Origin: Meiothermus sp.
GTDB lineage: Bacteria > Deinococcota > Deinococci > Deinococcales > Thermaceae
NCBI RefSeq assembly: GCF_026004115.1
Contig: NZ_BPIM01000001.1
Span: forward strand, 2,894,501-2,958,500
Direction: 5' to 3'
Length of the DNA: 64,000 nt
Position 1 is the stretch's first letter, and each line of letters starts with the position of its first letter. A program made the position numbers and the translations under genes. Below, in pieces: positions 56,201-64,000 of this stretch. The notes beneath the pieces are model-generated. The model made no database searches and was not told the origin of the DNA. It saw only the letters and a program-made list of their open reading frames with translations.

Positions 56201-58556
56201 CCGCTTCCCGGTAGAGGCCGCCCTGCCGCGTCCCCTCGTTGTTTCCGGTGCCTTAGGCCTGCAGGCCAATCTGAACGGCAATGGTTTCAGCCTCGAGACC
56301 AGCCTGCGGGCCTTTGGGCGCGGAAGCGTGCTGGGCGAGGGCCTTTTCACCGGCGCGGTCAATACGGGGGCCGACTTTAGCGTGAATGGCTTCCTCTTCC
56401 GGAATGCAAACCTCCTACCCCCTGCCAACCCCTACCAGCGCTTCCCGCTTTTGGGCGACAGCTCGCAGATCGGCACCGACGCCAACTCCGCCGACAGCGT
56501 CTTCTTGCGCTTCGAGGTGGGGAAGAGCTACCTGCAATACGGCCAGCTCGGCACCGACTTCCAAGGTCTCCTGACCGGCTATAACGCAGGCTACAACGGC
56601 CTCAAGGGGGTGCTGCGTCAAGGTGACTTCAGTCTGAATGCCTTTGCGGCGCTGGTACCCAACGCCAACCGCCGCGAGGTGATACCGGGTGACGGCACCA
56701 GCTTCTACCGCCTGGGTCTCTTGCCCAGCGAGCGTCCGGTGGTCAGTAGCAGCGAGCTGGTGGTGCGGCTGGTGCGCGACCGTACCAATTCCAACCTGGT
56801 GCTGAGTCGCACCATCCTGCTGCGAAACGCCGACTACGACATAGACTATAGCGCAGGCATTCTGCAACTGCGGGCCCCCCTCCAGCCCACCGACCTGAAC
56901 GGCAACCCCCAGAGCCTCGAGGTCGCCTACGCCGTCACCACCCCCAGCGGCATCGTGCGCGAGCTGCGCGGCGGGGTGCAAGCGGGCCTCGAGACGGAAA
57001 GCTTCGGCATCCGGGCTACTCTACTCTCGCTGGACAGCAGCGTCTCGGGCCTGGCCGGGCTGGGCTTGCGGCTGGGGGGCGAGAGCGCCCGCCTCGAGGC
57101 CGAGCTGGCCGCGCCCATCAACAACCTGAGTCAGGTAGCCGGCGCACTGAAGTTTGGTCTCAAAAGCGCGAACTTCGACCTGGAAGGCCGCTACCAGGAT
57201 GTGCCGCCAGGCTTCCAGGACCCGCGAGGAGCGCCCGGTGCCGCCCGTGATATCACCCTAGGTGCGGCAGCCCGCTCTGGCTTGCTGGGCCTCTCCGGAC
57301 GCTACAGCCTGAACCAGGACTACGTAGCCGGAACCACTACCCAGCAGGTGAGTGCGGAAGCCAGGGTAGGTGGCGAGAACCTGGCCCTCTTGCTGGGGGC
57401 CGGGGCCAGCTTTGGCCTCGACCCGCAGTCCATCAACAACTTCCAGTCTCAAACTGCCTTCCTCTCGCTGGGGGCAGAGGCCAGGGCCGGGCGCTTTGGC
57501 ATTTCGCTGCGGCAACTGGTGGGCCTGGGCAATACCCCTGGGGCTACCGACCTCAGCCTGGATTACGCACTGACCCAAAGCTTCGGTTTACGCCTGCAAA
57601 ACCGCCTCACCTACGCCGCCACCGGCCTGCGCCTGACCGGGGCGCTGGGGGTGCGGGGTAGCTTTGCCAACGACGAACTTCTGCGTACCCTGCTGGGCAA
57701 CACCTCCGAGGCGCCCGACCCTGAAGGCCGTCAACTCGGCTCCACGAACATCTCGGCCACCTACGAGATGTCCAACCTGGACGGTGAGGCTGGACGCACC
57801 CGGTTGGGCCTGGACACCACCGTTCCGCTCACTAAGGAGCTGCAGCTAGGCCTTAGCACCAACGTTATCGTCGCCGACAACGCCCAGGGTGGGGCTAGTG
57901 CGGGCCTTGGGCTCCGCTACAACGATGAAAACCTGCAAGCTAGCGCTCGCGCAGAGTTCTCGGGTCAGGCCAGCAACCCGGGCATCAAGCAGGTCTACGA
58001 GTTTGGCCTGATCTACAAGCCCAGCAGCGACCTGATCCTCTCGCCCCAGGCCGCCTACGTGCGCGAGGCCAGCGGCACCGATGGCACCCGCTTTAGCCTG
58101 GCCGGAGCTTACCGGGGTGACCGCCTGAGTCTCCTGACCCAGAACACGCTGAAGGGGGGCTTCTACCGCGATGCCGACGGCGTGATCTTCGAAGGTGAGG
58201 TGCGCGGGGGCTACCAGGCCGACGAGCGCTGGTTCCTGCGCCTGGGCACCGCCTACCGGCTGGCCGACACGGGTATCTTTACCGGCCAGGTGGGCGGTGG
58301 CCTGACCTACTTCCTCACCGACACCTTTGGGCTAGGGGCCAGTGCCAGCTACTTATTCCAGCCCGCAACCCGCTCCGGCCAGCTTTCGCTGGGTGTGGAG
58401 GCCAGTCTGCGGGTAGCCACCGGCCTGACCTTCTCGGTAGGGGCTAACCTGCTGGGCACCGAGACCAGCCTGGGCGGCTTCCAGAGCCTGCCGGGGCTGT
58501 ATTTGCGCCTGGACTGGCTTTTCGACGAGAGCCTCTTCGGGGTACCTGCCCGATAA
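53226..58556 (+). CDS. DUF11-repeat protein with C-terminal outer-membrane beta-barrel
   Basis: The 1776-residue protein starts at the ATG at 53226 directly after a GGAGGAGGT site; the signal peptide is extended (hydrophobic core at about 33-47, ending WVAAQP). A globular region (about 50-305) is followed by three DUF11 domains separated by Pro-rich linkers (starts near 333, 458 and 593; e.g. ARPNPGD-type NPGDAVRYTLTVTNNGPDAATSV). A fourth diverged domain and an Ig-like Big_1 type unit (TILVRDAQGNPANVGYVSVN) come next. From about 1010 to the end, amphipathic strands form a large barrel (for example GLGLRLGGESARLEAELAAP and YLRLDWLFDESLFGVPAR). It probably anchors in the outer membrane and may hold the upstream giant protein at the surface. 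Confidence 0.85.
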   Translation: MKRPVFFSIQTGLRAAVRPEGNPALVNAMQSHIKLVLIALMTLLPWVAAQPVALPQSSINLPLSSVGSEVGWDQRAGGQDDYRLAVFERAAGQPLRVELFSPDINLNDYRNKRDVQNYYGDEIYAPNVKMRSDFKLLGRGTSALLAERSYGNAETHRYDTLFEGILAQGYYAQPVRTFGNGKNAFGFRLSPGIAVEASQFTVVTRGQFGRDQVAARLTLGQAAVGKVFRIENFDADGPQEMRIFVRFPNGQRRELTSSGDVQWASNEFRVTPELRGEWAILVRILPTTRQFSNSVKFRLRLDNQPYYARVPAEPGPALPRVEPPPPPPAPKIDLVVSKSVNVPRANPGDAVRYTLTVTNNGPDAATSVTLTDALPSGLGEARSEGARLEGSTLTWNLGRMGPGERRTVQVEAIAESLGTWVNTAEVRAAEEDPTPENNRAQARLEVVAPTPPPRQPEVELALTKTVQPARLELGQNATYTLTVRNNGPDGATGVVLTDRLPVGLEFISATPAPVREGNTLTWNIGGLASGASLSFSVVVRGQVAGERTNQASVRSSERDLDPANNQAQATLEVVASPPAPPPPPPPPEPRADLSISKTVSRAQASVGDRVTYTLTLVNNGPDAATNVVLTDTLPAGLASITAEGATLQGNTLTWTVGSLPSGARRNFTVQATATQAGTLVNSAEVRLRETDPDPANNQAQARLSVVQPPAPLPPVVREPVRERESEVTLAARLASAPAAGVVILSDRLPQGARYVLGSSRLLRGAPAGVLEQSVIANPTRENADPLADPLVSGDRLFWVLPGSLRTNYVLGYRVSHAGALEFPQDRLGVILQTPETRSAGKPRTPQGQPFLGSLGDVRVVVGEPGLLQALAQAQPIQQSDLADFSLVQGGGAPATVQIYPSRPLTTDRADQPELTILVRDAQGNPANVGYVSVNVRPEPEEPDAETGVPGYQVRVVNGEARLPLSNLGTRLQGGSPEQVEVEVIAGEVRRQARFPVEAALPRPLVVSGALGLQANLNGNGFSLETSLRAFGRGSVLGEGLFTGAVNTGADFSVNGFLFRNANLLPPANPYQRFPLLGDSSQIGTDANSADSVFLRFEVGKSYLQYGQLGTDFQGLLTGYNAGYNGLKGVLRQGDFSLNAFAALVPNANRREVIPGDGTSFYRLGLLPSERPVVSSSELVVRLVRDRTNSNLVLSRTILLRNADYDIDYSAGILQLRAPLQPTDLNGNPQSLEVAYAVTTPSGIVRELRGGVQAGLETESFGIRATLLSLDSSVSGLAGLGLRLGGESARLEAELAAPINNLSQVAGALKFGLKSANFDLEGRYQDVPPGFQDPRGAPGAARDITLGAAARSGLLGLSGRYSLNQDYVAGTTTQQVSAEARVGGENLALLLGAGASFGLDPQSINNFQSQTAFLSLGAEARAGRFGISLRQLVGLGNTPGATDLSLDYALTQSFGLRLQNRLTYAATGLRLTGALGVRGSFANDELLRTLLGNTSEAPDPEGRQLGSTNISATYEMSNLDGEAGRTRLGLDTTVPLTKELQLGLSTNVIVADNAQGGASAGLGLRYNDENLQASARAEFSGQASNPGIKQVYEFGLIYKPSSDLILSPQAAYVREASGTDGTRFSLAGAYRGDRLSLLTQNTLKGGFYRDADGVIFEGEVRGGYQADERWFLRLGTAYRLADTGIFTGQVGGGLTYFLTDTFGLGASASYLFQPATRSGQLSLGVEASLRVATGLTFSVGANLLGTETSLGGFQSLPGLYLRLDWLFDESLFGVPAR

Positions 58557-58648
58557 CCCTGTGTGTATGGGCTGTAGCCTGTCTTGAAGATAATCTGCCT
58601 CCGGGCGCACGGGTCTTGACCCGTCCAAAAGGGAATCTGTCCCAAGTC

Positions 58649-58775
58649 ATACCGGATTCAAAAAGATAGTCATTCAAACAAAAAAATCCAGAGGCTATCT
58701 TTTTAAATCCTGGAGCACTCCTTTCAGTCGGGTTAGTTCGTCACTAAACAGTGACGAACTAACCGAATCTGGTAT
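58649..58775 (+). repeat. MITE-like element, copy E (short form)
   Basis: ATACCGGATTC to GAATCTGGTAT, with no 38-bp cassette. The right hairpin is GTTAGTTCGTCACT / AGTGACGAACTAAC as in copy C, with a different loop. It lies between the barrel gene and its terminator. The rest of this 301-base gap contains only that terminator and a promoter-like box (TAGGCT, 58846-58851). Confidence 0.88.
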
Positions 58776-58780
58776 CACAG

Positions 58781-58811
58781 CGGGCCGAGCTTGTTTCGGC
58801 CCGGTTTTTTT
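58781..58811 (+). terminator. Intrinsic terminator of the surface-protein operon
   Basis: CGGGCCGA (58781-58788) pairs with TCGGCCCG (58796-58803), a 7-base loop, followed by seven T residues (58805-58811). It lies downstream of repeat copy E, so the element appears to have inserted between the gene and its terminator. Confidence 0.88.
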
Positions 58812-58857
58812 CTCGCATGACCCAGCACCTCAGGAGCCGATTTGCTAGGCTGTACTT

Positions 58858-59517
58858 ATGCTTTGGCGAATGCTGCGTGCAGGGGGTCGGCCCCCTGCCA
58901 TCTGGATTCTGCTGCTGGGCCTGGGGGTGGTGGCTGCCCTGCTGTTGGTGCAGGGCCTCGAGCCCTACCGCACGGCCTGGCCGGTGCCCTTGTTCATTAC
59001 CCTGGTGGCCTGGGTGGCTATGAGCGCAACCCAGCTCGAGCGCCGTCTGGCCTCAGCCATAGGGGACGACCCCCTGATGAAGAAAGCCCTGGAGCGCCGC
59101 AACGCCCTGGCCCGGGAGATTGGCTTGCTCGAGGCCCCCAGTTTTCGCCGCCAGGTTGAAGATGTCTTGCAGCAGGTAGACCAGGACATCCTGCCCGAGT
59201 TTGAGCGTCGCCTGGCCCGTTACCGCACCCTGGAATCTTCGCTGGCCGAGCAGCGCAAGGGCCGGGGGCCCCTGGTGGGGGCCAGCCCTGCCACCCTCAA
59301 AAACCTGCAGCAGCTTTCTGCGGCCCAGCAAGAAGCCCTACATGGGCTGCTCACCAAGCTTTCCGATATGGTCGCCAACCTGATAGGTCTTTCGCACAGC
59401 ACCGAAGATCCCGAGACCCTACGCCGTGCCCGCTCACTGGCCGAGGATATGGCAACCTACTGGGAAGCCAGCGCCGAGGTTTTCAAAGATACGAATCCTG
59501 CTCCAAGTTCCAAATAG
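58858..59517 (+). CDS. Membrane-anchored helical protein of unknown function
   Basis: The 219-residue product starts 6 bases after a TAGGCT box and appears leaderless. Two adjacent membrane segments (IWILLLGLGVVAALLLVQ and PLFITLVAWVAMSA, residues about 15-57) are followed by a cytoplasmic, fully helical domain rich in Leu, Glu, Gln and Arg (LERRNALAREIGLL; LQQVDQDILPEFERRLARYRTLES), probably a coiled coil. I do not recognise a family. Confidence 0.7.
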   Translation: MLWRMLRAGGRPPAIWILLLGLGVVAALLLVQGLEPYRTAWPVPLFITLVAWVAMSATQLERRLASAIGDDPLMKKALERRNALAREIGLLEAPSFRRQVEDVLQQVDQDILPEFERRLARYRTLESSLAEQRKGRGPLVGASPATLKNLQQLSAAQQEALHGLLTKLSDMVANLIGLSHSTEDPETLRRARSLAEDMATYWEASAEVFKDTNPAPSSK

Positions 59518-59673
59518 CCTGGGGCCACTTATTGGTTTGGTAACCAGGAACGATATATATGGCAGCCCCTCTCAATGAGCCGTAGATCGCAGTTTTGGGC
59601 AATCAACGTGCTTCAACACGTACTGCAAAACAAGTTACCTGTACACTTATGACACCGTCGTATTATCCCCCTC

Positions 59674-59740
59674 ATACCAGATTCAAAAAGACAGTTTGCA
59701 AAAACCAAATACCCCATCGATTGTCTTTTTTGAATCCTGA
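59674..59740 (+). repeat. MITE-like element, diverged left half (copy F)
   Basis: It begins ATACCAGATTCAAAAAGACAG and ends TGTCTTTTTTGAATC, i.e. the left hairpin of the element with base changes that keep pairing. The loop (CCAAATACCCCAT) matches the CCAAAGACCCCCA loop of the other copies with changes. The right half is missing. It touches the stop of the pectate-lyase-like gene. Confidence 0.7.
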
Positions 59741-59741
59741 A

Positions 59742-62540
59742 TCAGTTGCCTCTTACCTGCAACCCGGTGCGCCCGATGGAGGCGTTCAGAACCACGCGTA
59801 AGAGCTTCACGTCCGTAACCCCGGCGGGCCGGTTGAGAGCGGGGCTGGTGTTTACGGTGCGCAGCGGCTCGAGTTGGGCCTTCACGAACTCGAGGTCGGG
59901 CTGGGCCCCCACAACCTTGTTGGTGAGCGCCGGGTAGTCACTCACAACCTGCGCAATCTGCCCGGCGGGGGCGGTGGTATCCCGCCAAAGCTGGTCTACT
60001 GGCTTGTTGGGGGCAGGGTCAGTGAAAAGCGGGTAGTGGTTACCGGCTCCCAAAACCTGGGTGTTTCTGCCGTCTCCGGTGAACTCGAGTCGGGAGGAAT
60101 CGCGGTGGTCGAGCTGAGAAGAGATAATGCTCAAGCTCCCGGCGTAGCCGGAGGTGCGTACCAGCGGCTGACCGGGGAGGATTACCGACAACATCAAGCT
60201 GCCCAGCGCCAATCGCCCGCTGGACTGCGCCCCGAGGTCGATCAGCGGGGCCATGGCGGTGGGGTTACCTTCATACCACATGCCAGTCACGACCAGTCGT
60301 CCCCCCTGCCGCACCTCGAACAAGCTGGAGCCTTGCGAGGAAGCTCCCGTCAAAAAATCAACCCGCCCCCCGCCCCCAATAACCCGTACCCCCCCCAGAA
60401 AACTCGACATCCCGAAGGCGGTCATGGTTACCTCGGTCTGGCGCAGATTAAGCACCTCGAAGGCTAAGGCGGCGTTGTTGGGGCTGCCGGGCCCGTTGGA
60501 AAGCACCTGACTGCCGTAGACTCGCCCGCCCGGCCCGTCGGCCCCTTCGATCACCAGGGCATCAGCCCCGTTCATGCTGCCGCCCATCACCTCCAGGTCG
60601 CGCAGGGTGGCTCGGCTGGGTCCCGCAAGCCGCAACACCGGCCCAGACCCCGCTCCCTCCCAGGCCAGACTCGAGCCGCGATACCCGGCCCCGTCGCCCA
60701 CCAGCGAGAGTTCAACTCCAGCGGGCACGGTGATGGTGCTACTGACCCGGTAGCGGCCTTTGGGCAGATGAACCACCGGTCGGCTGCCTGCGGGCAAGGT
60801 AGCAGCCTGGTTGATTGCCTGCTGCACGGCCTCCCCGGTGAAAGCTGTCACGGAAACTAGGGGTCGATCTTTACGGGGGACGAAGTCCCAGGGCTTGACC
60901 TCCGGAGGTGAGCCGGTGCTTTGGGGCGTCATGCTGTTGGGGTCGGCATAGAGTCGACCCCAATCCTCGTCCGCGCCCTGAACCAAACCGCCGACCTCAG
61001 CGGTGATCTGCTTTCCGGTCTCGTCCAGAAGCTCGAACTCGGCCAGGCTCACCCAGCCTCCCGGCTCCTGCCCAGGAACCTGGCCAAGGGTATTCTTAAG
61101 AACTCGCAGTTCGTAGAGGGCGAAAGCCTGGGGGGAGGCGAGGACGTACTCCTTGCGCTGCCCAGGGCTGAAGCGCTCTCCGGTGCGCAGGTCGAGCCGA
61201 ACCCAGCTCGAGCCCCAATCGTTCGAGCCGAAGAGGGCGAAATCCTGGGGGTCGGGCCGGGCATCCGGCAGGCCCTGGGCTGAGCGCAGAGCATAACGCA
61301 CGGCGGTGCGGCGGGTACCGGGCGGGGTGTTCCACTGGATACCTGCATCGTAGCGCCACATGCCCAGGGTGGTGTAGGTGGAGGGGCTACCGTCTACCGC
61401 GCGTTCGACAGGCTGGGCGATAGTGCCAAAGCCGTGGTTGAAGGGCTGCTCGGGAACGCGCACCGGCCAGTAGGTGGGGCCTGAGAAGGTGTTACCGATC
61501 AGGAGGGCGTTCTTGCCCGGCAGCCGCACAGCGGGCTGTCCGGCTGGTGCCTGCACCATGTTGTCCACGAGCACCACCGGGTCGGCGTCGGTGAGTTCAA
61601 GTGGGGTTTCGGTGGTGGCATAAACCCGGTTGCCTTGGAGGTAGACATTGGCCAGGAAGCCCCGGATGAAAGCTTTTGACCCCACCGAGAGGTTGTTCAC
61701 CAGGGAACTTACCATGTTCACACCAGAGCGCAGATCGGCCTCCTTCGAGCGCACGAAGCGGCTCTCGTAAACGTGGAAGGCCCCGGCAGCGTTGAACATC
61801 GCGGTGGTGTTGTCCTCGAAATAGTTATACCAGGCGTAGATGTCGAGCGAGTTGTAGTTCTGGGTTGCCAACCCGATGCCACAGCGGTAGAAACGGCTGC
61901 GCAGCACGGCCTGCTCGGCCACCCCGTTCTCCTCACCATTACCGAAGTTGAGACAGGTGCCGCTGATGTCGCGAAAGATCAGGTCGCTCAGCTCCCCGTA
62001 GGTAGCGAACCCTCCGGCCCGCACCAGACCGTTCGCGGCCCGCCCCTGTCCGTCGAAGGTCAGGCGGCTGAGCTTGTCGTACCAGGCATCCCAGCGCATC
62101 ATAGTGCCGCCAGAAGGGCCATCCCAGACGAGGAGGGTGCTCTCGGGGTGCTCGCCCACTATCTGGGCACCCAGGTAGTCGTCATGGGCGTTGCGCTGGG
62201 TGCGAAGGGTGGCAGTGATGCGGTAGCGCCCCGCCGGGAAGTAGAGCACGCTCCAGGGGTTATCCTTCACTGTCTTGAGGTTGTCAAGGGCCCGCTGGAT
62301 GGCGGCGGTGTCGTCGCTCACCCCGTCCCCCTTAGCCCCGTAGTCCTTCACGCTTTTCCAGCTCGGGTAAGGGCCGCTGAACTCCTCGCCCCAGTCGGCG
62401 GCAGGGGGAGGTGGGGTGCCGGGCGGGGAAGGTGGAGTGCTGGGCGGGGGAGGTGGAGTGCCGGGCTTGGTCTGGGCGCAGCCACCTAGGAGTGCCGCCA
62501 GAGCCAGCAGGACGAGCAGGATACAACGAAGAGAGTTCAC
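59742..62540 (-). CDS. Pectate-lyase-like beta-helix lipoprotein with a discoidin-like middle domain
   Basis: The 932-residue product starts at GTG 62540, 6 bases after AGGAGGT. The lipobox is LLGGC (Cys21), followed by a Pro-rich linker. The first pectate-lyase superfamily domain begins YPSWKSVKDYGAKGDGVSDDTAAIQRALD. A middle domain (about 385-530; AVDGSPSTYTTLGMWRYDAG, YELRVLKNTLGQ, SLAEFELLDETG) resembles F5/8 type C (discoidin) carbohydrate-binding modules. A second, shorter beta-helix follows (QQAINQAATLPAGSRPVVHLPKGRYRVSSTI). It is probably a surface protein acting on or binding polysaccharide. Catalytic residues cannot be assigned, so the true substrate is open. Confidence 0.83.
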   Translation of the reverse strand: MNSLRCILLVLLALAALLGGCAQTKPGTPPPPPSTPPSPPGTPPPPAADWGEEFSGPYPSWKSVKDYGAKGDGVSDDTAAIQRALDNLKTVKDNPWSVLYFPAGRYRITATLRTQRNAHDDYLGAQIVGEHPESTLLVWDGPSGGTMMRWDAWYDKLSRLTFDGQGRAANGLVRAGGFATYGELSDLIFRDISGTCLNFGNGEENGVAEQAVLRSRFYRCGIGLATQNYNSLDIYAWYNYFEDNTTAMFNAAGAFHVYESRFVRSKEADLRSGVNMVSSLVNNLSVGSKAFIRGFLANVYLQGNRVYATTETPLELTDADPVVLVDNMVQAPAGQPAVRLPGKNALLIGNTFSGPTYWPVRVPEQPFNHGFGTIAQPVERAVDGSPSTYTTLGMWRYDAGIQWNTPPGTRRTAVRYALRSAQGLPDARPDPQDFALFGSNDWGSSWVRLDLRTGERFSPGQRKEYVLASPQAFALYELRVLKNTLGQVPGQEPGGWVSLAEFELLDETGKQITAEVGGLVQGADEDWGRLYADPNSMTPQSTGSPPEVKPWDFVPRKDRPLVSVTAFTGEAVQQAINQAATLPAGSRPVVHLPKGRYRVSSTITVPAGVELSLVGDGAGYRGSSLAWEGAGSGPVLRLAGPSRATLRDLEVMGGSMNGADALVIEGADGPGGRVYGSQVLSNGPGSPNNAALAFEVLNLRQTEVTMTAFGMSSFLGGVRVIGGGGRVDFLTGASSQGSSLFEVRQGGRLVVTGMWYEGNPTAMAPLIDLGAQSSGRLALGSLMLSVILPGQPLVRTSGYAGSLSIISSQLDHRDSSRLEFTGDGRNTQVLGAGNHYPLFTDPAPNKPVDQLWRDTTAPAGQIAQVVSDYPALTNKVVGAQPDLEFVKAQLEPLRTVNTSPALNRPAGVTDVKLLRVVLNASIGRTGLQVRGN

Positions 62541-62771
62541 TTTGAACCTCCTAGGGCGGGGGTGTTGCATGAAACCATTCCACATAACCTCAAATCGAAT
62601 CTATCACAAGGACGCTCAGGCAGCCCAGGAAGTGGTGTTAAGTTAATGTTTGATTAATACCGATTTACTCGGTCAGGCTGCGAGTTCTGGCAAAGGAGAT
62701 AAATCAGGGGTATAGCGCCAGAGATAAGTTCTCGACGGCATTGGTAGAAGGTCATCTTGTGATTGATGTAC

Positions 62772-64000
62772 TCAATCCGTGATGCCTGCCATCAGGAGCC
62801 CCAGCTTTTCCTCAGTGGCCTCGTTGGCTTTGAGTTCACCCATAATGCGGCCCTCAAACATGACCAGAATACGGTCGGACAGCGAGCGCACCTCGTTGAG
62901 GTCGGCAGAGACCAGCAATACGGCCATGCCCGCATCCCTGGCCTTGACTATATTTTCGTGGATGAACTCGATCGCGCCAATGTCCACCCCACGGGTAGGC
63001 TGGGCAGCCACCAGCACCCGGGGCTTGCGGCTTAACTCGCGTCCCACGATTATTTTTTGAGCATTGCCACCCGAGTAGCGGCGGGCGGCCAGCTCGGTGC
63101 TTCGGGGGCGTACATCAAACCGCTCCACAATTTCGCGGCCTTCCTGTTCAATGATGTCAGCATCAATGAAACCTAAGAAGCCTGCGTTGGGCCTCTTGTA
63201 GTGGTCGCCCAAAATCAGGTTCTCGCGGGTAGTAAAGTCCAGCACCAGACCCCTGGAGTTGCGGTCTTCGGGGATGTGCGATACGCCCCATTCACGCACG
63301 ACTCGAGCGTTTGGCCGGAGGGTCTGCCCTTCGTACTCAATGGTGCCCTCATAAGGCCTCAAGCCCGTGATGGCCTCCACCAACTCGGTCTGGCCGTTGC
63401 CCTCCACACCTGCAATGCCCACAATCTCACCTGCCCGTACCTCAAACGAGACCCCATTAAGGCGGTGCTTTTTGTCTTTGCCGGGGATGGTCAGGTTGGA
63501 AACTTTCAGTACCGCCTCGCCGGGCTGGGCCTCGGTTTTGTCCACCGACAAAATCACCTCGCGCCCCACCATCATGCGGGCCAGTTGGGCCACATTGGTT
63601 TCGAGTGTGCTAACCGTACCGACTACCTTGCCATCCCGAATGACGGTCACACGGTTGGATAGCTTGATGACCTCGGCCAGCTTGTGGCTGATAAAAATGA
63701 CGGCGTTGCCCTGGTTCACGAAGCGGTGTAAGAAGTCAAAAAGCTCGTCGGCTTCCTGGGGTGTAAGCACGGCCGTAGGTTCGTCCAGAATCAGGATTTT
63801 TGCTTTGCGGTATAGCGCTTTGAGGATTTCCACCCGCTGCTGCAAGCCCACCGGCAGTTCCTCTACAGGCGTATCGAGGGGCAGGTCGAACTCGAGGTCT
63901 TTCATCAAGCTCTCGACCTCAGCGCGGGCCTGGGCCAGGTTGAGCTGGGCCCCCTGGGTAGGCTCGGACCCCAGAATCACGTTTTCCAGCACGGTAAAAG
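62772..64000 (-). CDS. ABC transporter ATP-binding protein, nucleoside/simple-sugar type (5' end beyond window)
   Basis: At least 409 residues are present, with the N terminus outside the window; the visible part begins [14 protein letters not shown]. It has two fused ABC domains. The first shows a degenerate signature ([15 protein letters not shown]) and Walker [14 protein letters not shown]. The second has Walker [17 protein letters not shown], in which the normal GKS/T is replaced by GQT, signature [15 protein letters not shown] and a degenerate Walker B ([16 protein letters not shown]). This pattern is characteristic of the RbsA/YufO group used by BMP-type nucleoside and simple-sugar importers. 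The permease and binding-protein genes should lie beyond the window. Confidence 0.92.
   Translation of the reverse strand, partial: FTVLENVILGSEPTQGAQLNLAQARAEVESLMKDLEFDLPLDTPVEELPVGLQQRVEILKALYRKAKILILDEPTAVLTPQEADELFDFLHRFVNQGNAVIFISHKLAEVIKLSNRVTVIRDGKVVGTVSTLETNVAQLARMMVGREVILSVDKTEAQPGEAVLKVSNLTIPGKDKKHRLNGVSFEVRAGEIVGIAGVEGNGQTELVEAITGLRPYEGTIEYEGQTLRPNARVVREWGVSHIPEDRNSRGLVLDFTTRENLILGDHYKRPNAGFLGFIDADIIEQEGREIVERFDVRPRSTELAARRYSGGNAQKIIVGRELSRKPRVLVAAQPTRGVDIGAIEFIHENIVKARDAGMAVLLVSADLNEVRSLSDRILVMFEGRIMGELKANEATEEKLGLLMAGITD

Overview
The window looks like a chromosomal segment of a Meiothermus-type member of the Thermaceae (Deinococcus-Thermus). This is inferred from gene content, very high third-position GC with runs of CTCGAG, a SecA whose N terminus resembles Thermus SecA, a tmRNA tag starting Gly-Asn and ending YALAA, and many start codons 5-9 bases after a TANNNT box (leaderless transcripts). 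No species assignment can be proven from the window alone.

Layout. 1-6.3 kb: a truncated secreted subtilase, a lipoprotein, a small outer-membrane barrel, and a large BTAD/NTPase/TPR regulator. 6.3-12.4 kb: an orphan CoxL-like hydroxylase subunit, an acetamidase, a MoxR ATPase, tsaD and a secreted protein. 12.9-20.5 kb: secA, two metallophosphoesterases, then tyrA and aroF. aroF is preceded by a short leader peptide rich in Phe/Tyr/Trp codons and an intrinsic terminator, i.e. a candidate attenuator. 20.5-30.5 kb: ssrA (tmRNA), a VWA membrane protein, a lipoprotein subtilase, ftsK, and tandem Skp/OmpH genes next to a small barrel. 30.6-32.9 kb: pheA diverging from a FemX-like peptidoglycan bridge gene, plus two small ORFs.

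32.9-37.1 kb is the most unusual part. An array of five GGTNACC sites precedes a small gene of lower GC. Two strong hairpins, a radical SAM/SPASM enzyme, a methyltransferase, an MFS exporter and a GNAT acetyltransferase follow, the last four overlapping or nearly abutting. This resembles a RiPP (modified peptide) biosynthesis and export cluster. The foreign-looking composition ends at the methyltransferase/MFS junction.

37.2-43.6 kb: a Phd/VapC toxin-antitoxin pair with an operator-like palindrome, an LptC/LptA-like envelope operon, a decayed secreted-protein gene and a binding-protein/VWA fusion. 43.9-58.6 kb: a giant surface-protein locus. A small coupled ORF precedes a 9.2-kb repeat-protein gene that reads through only if eight single-base insertions are removed, followed by a 1776-residue DUF11 plus outer-membrane barrel protein. 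58.8-64 kb: a small membrane protein, a pectate-lyase-like lipoprotein and the end of a nucleoside/sugar-type ABC ATPase.

Six copies of a MITE-like repeat (termini ATACCRGATTC) are scattered between genes. Some carry 1-4 copies of a 38-bp cassette that itself folds into two hairpins. The functional themes are envelope and surface construction (secA, Skp, Lpt-like, FemX, barrels, giant surface proteins) and aromatic amino-acid synthesis (aroF, tyrA, pheA).
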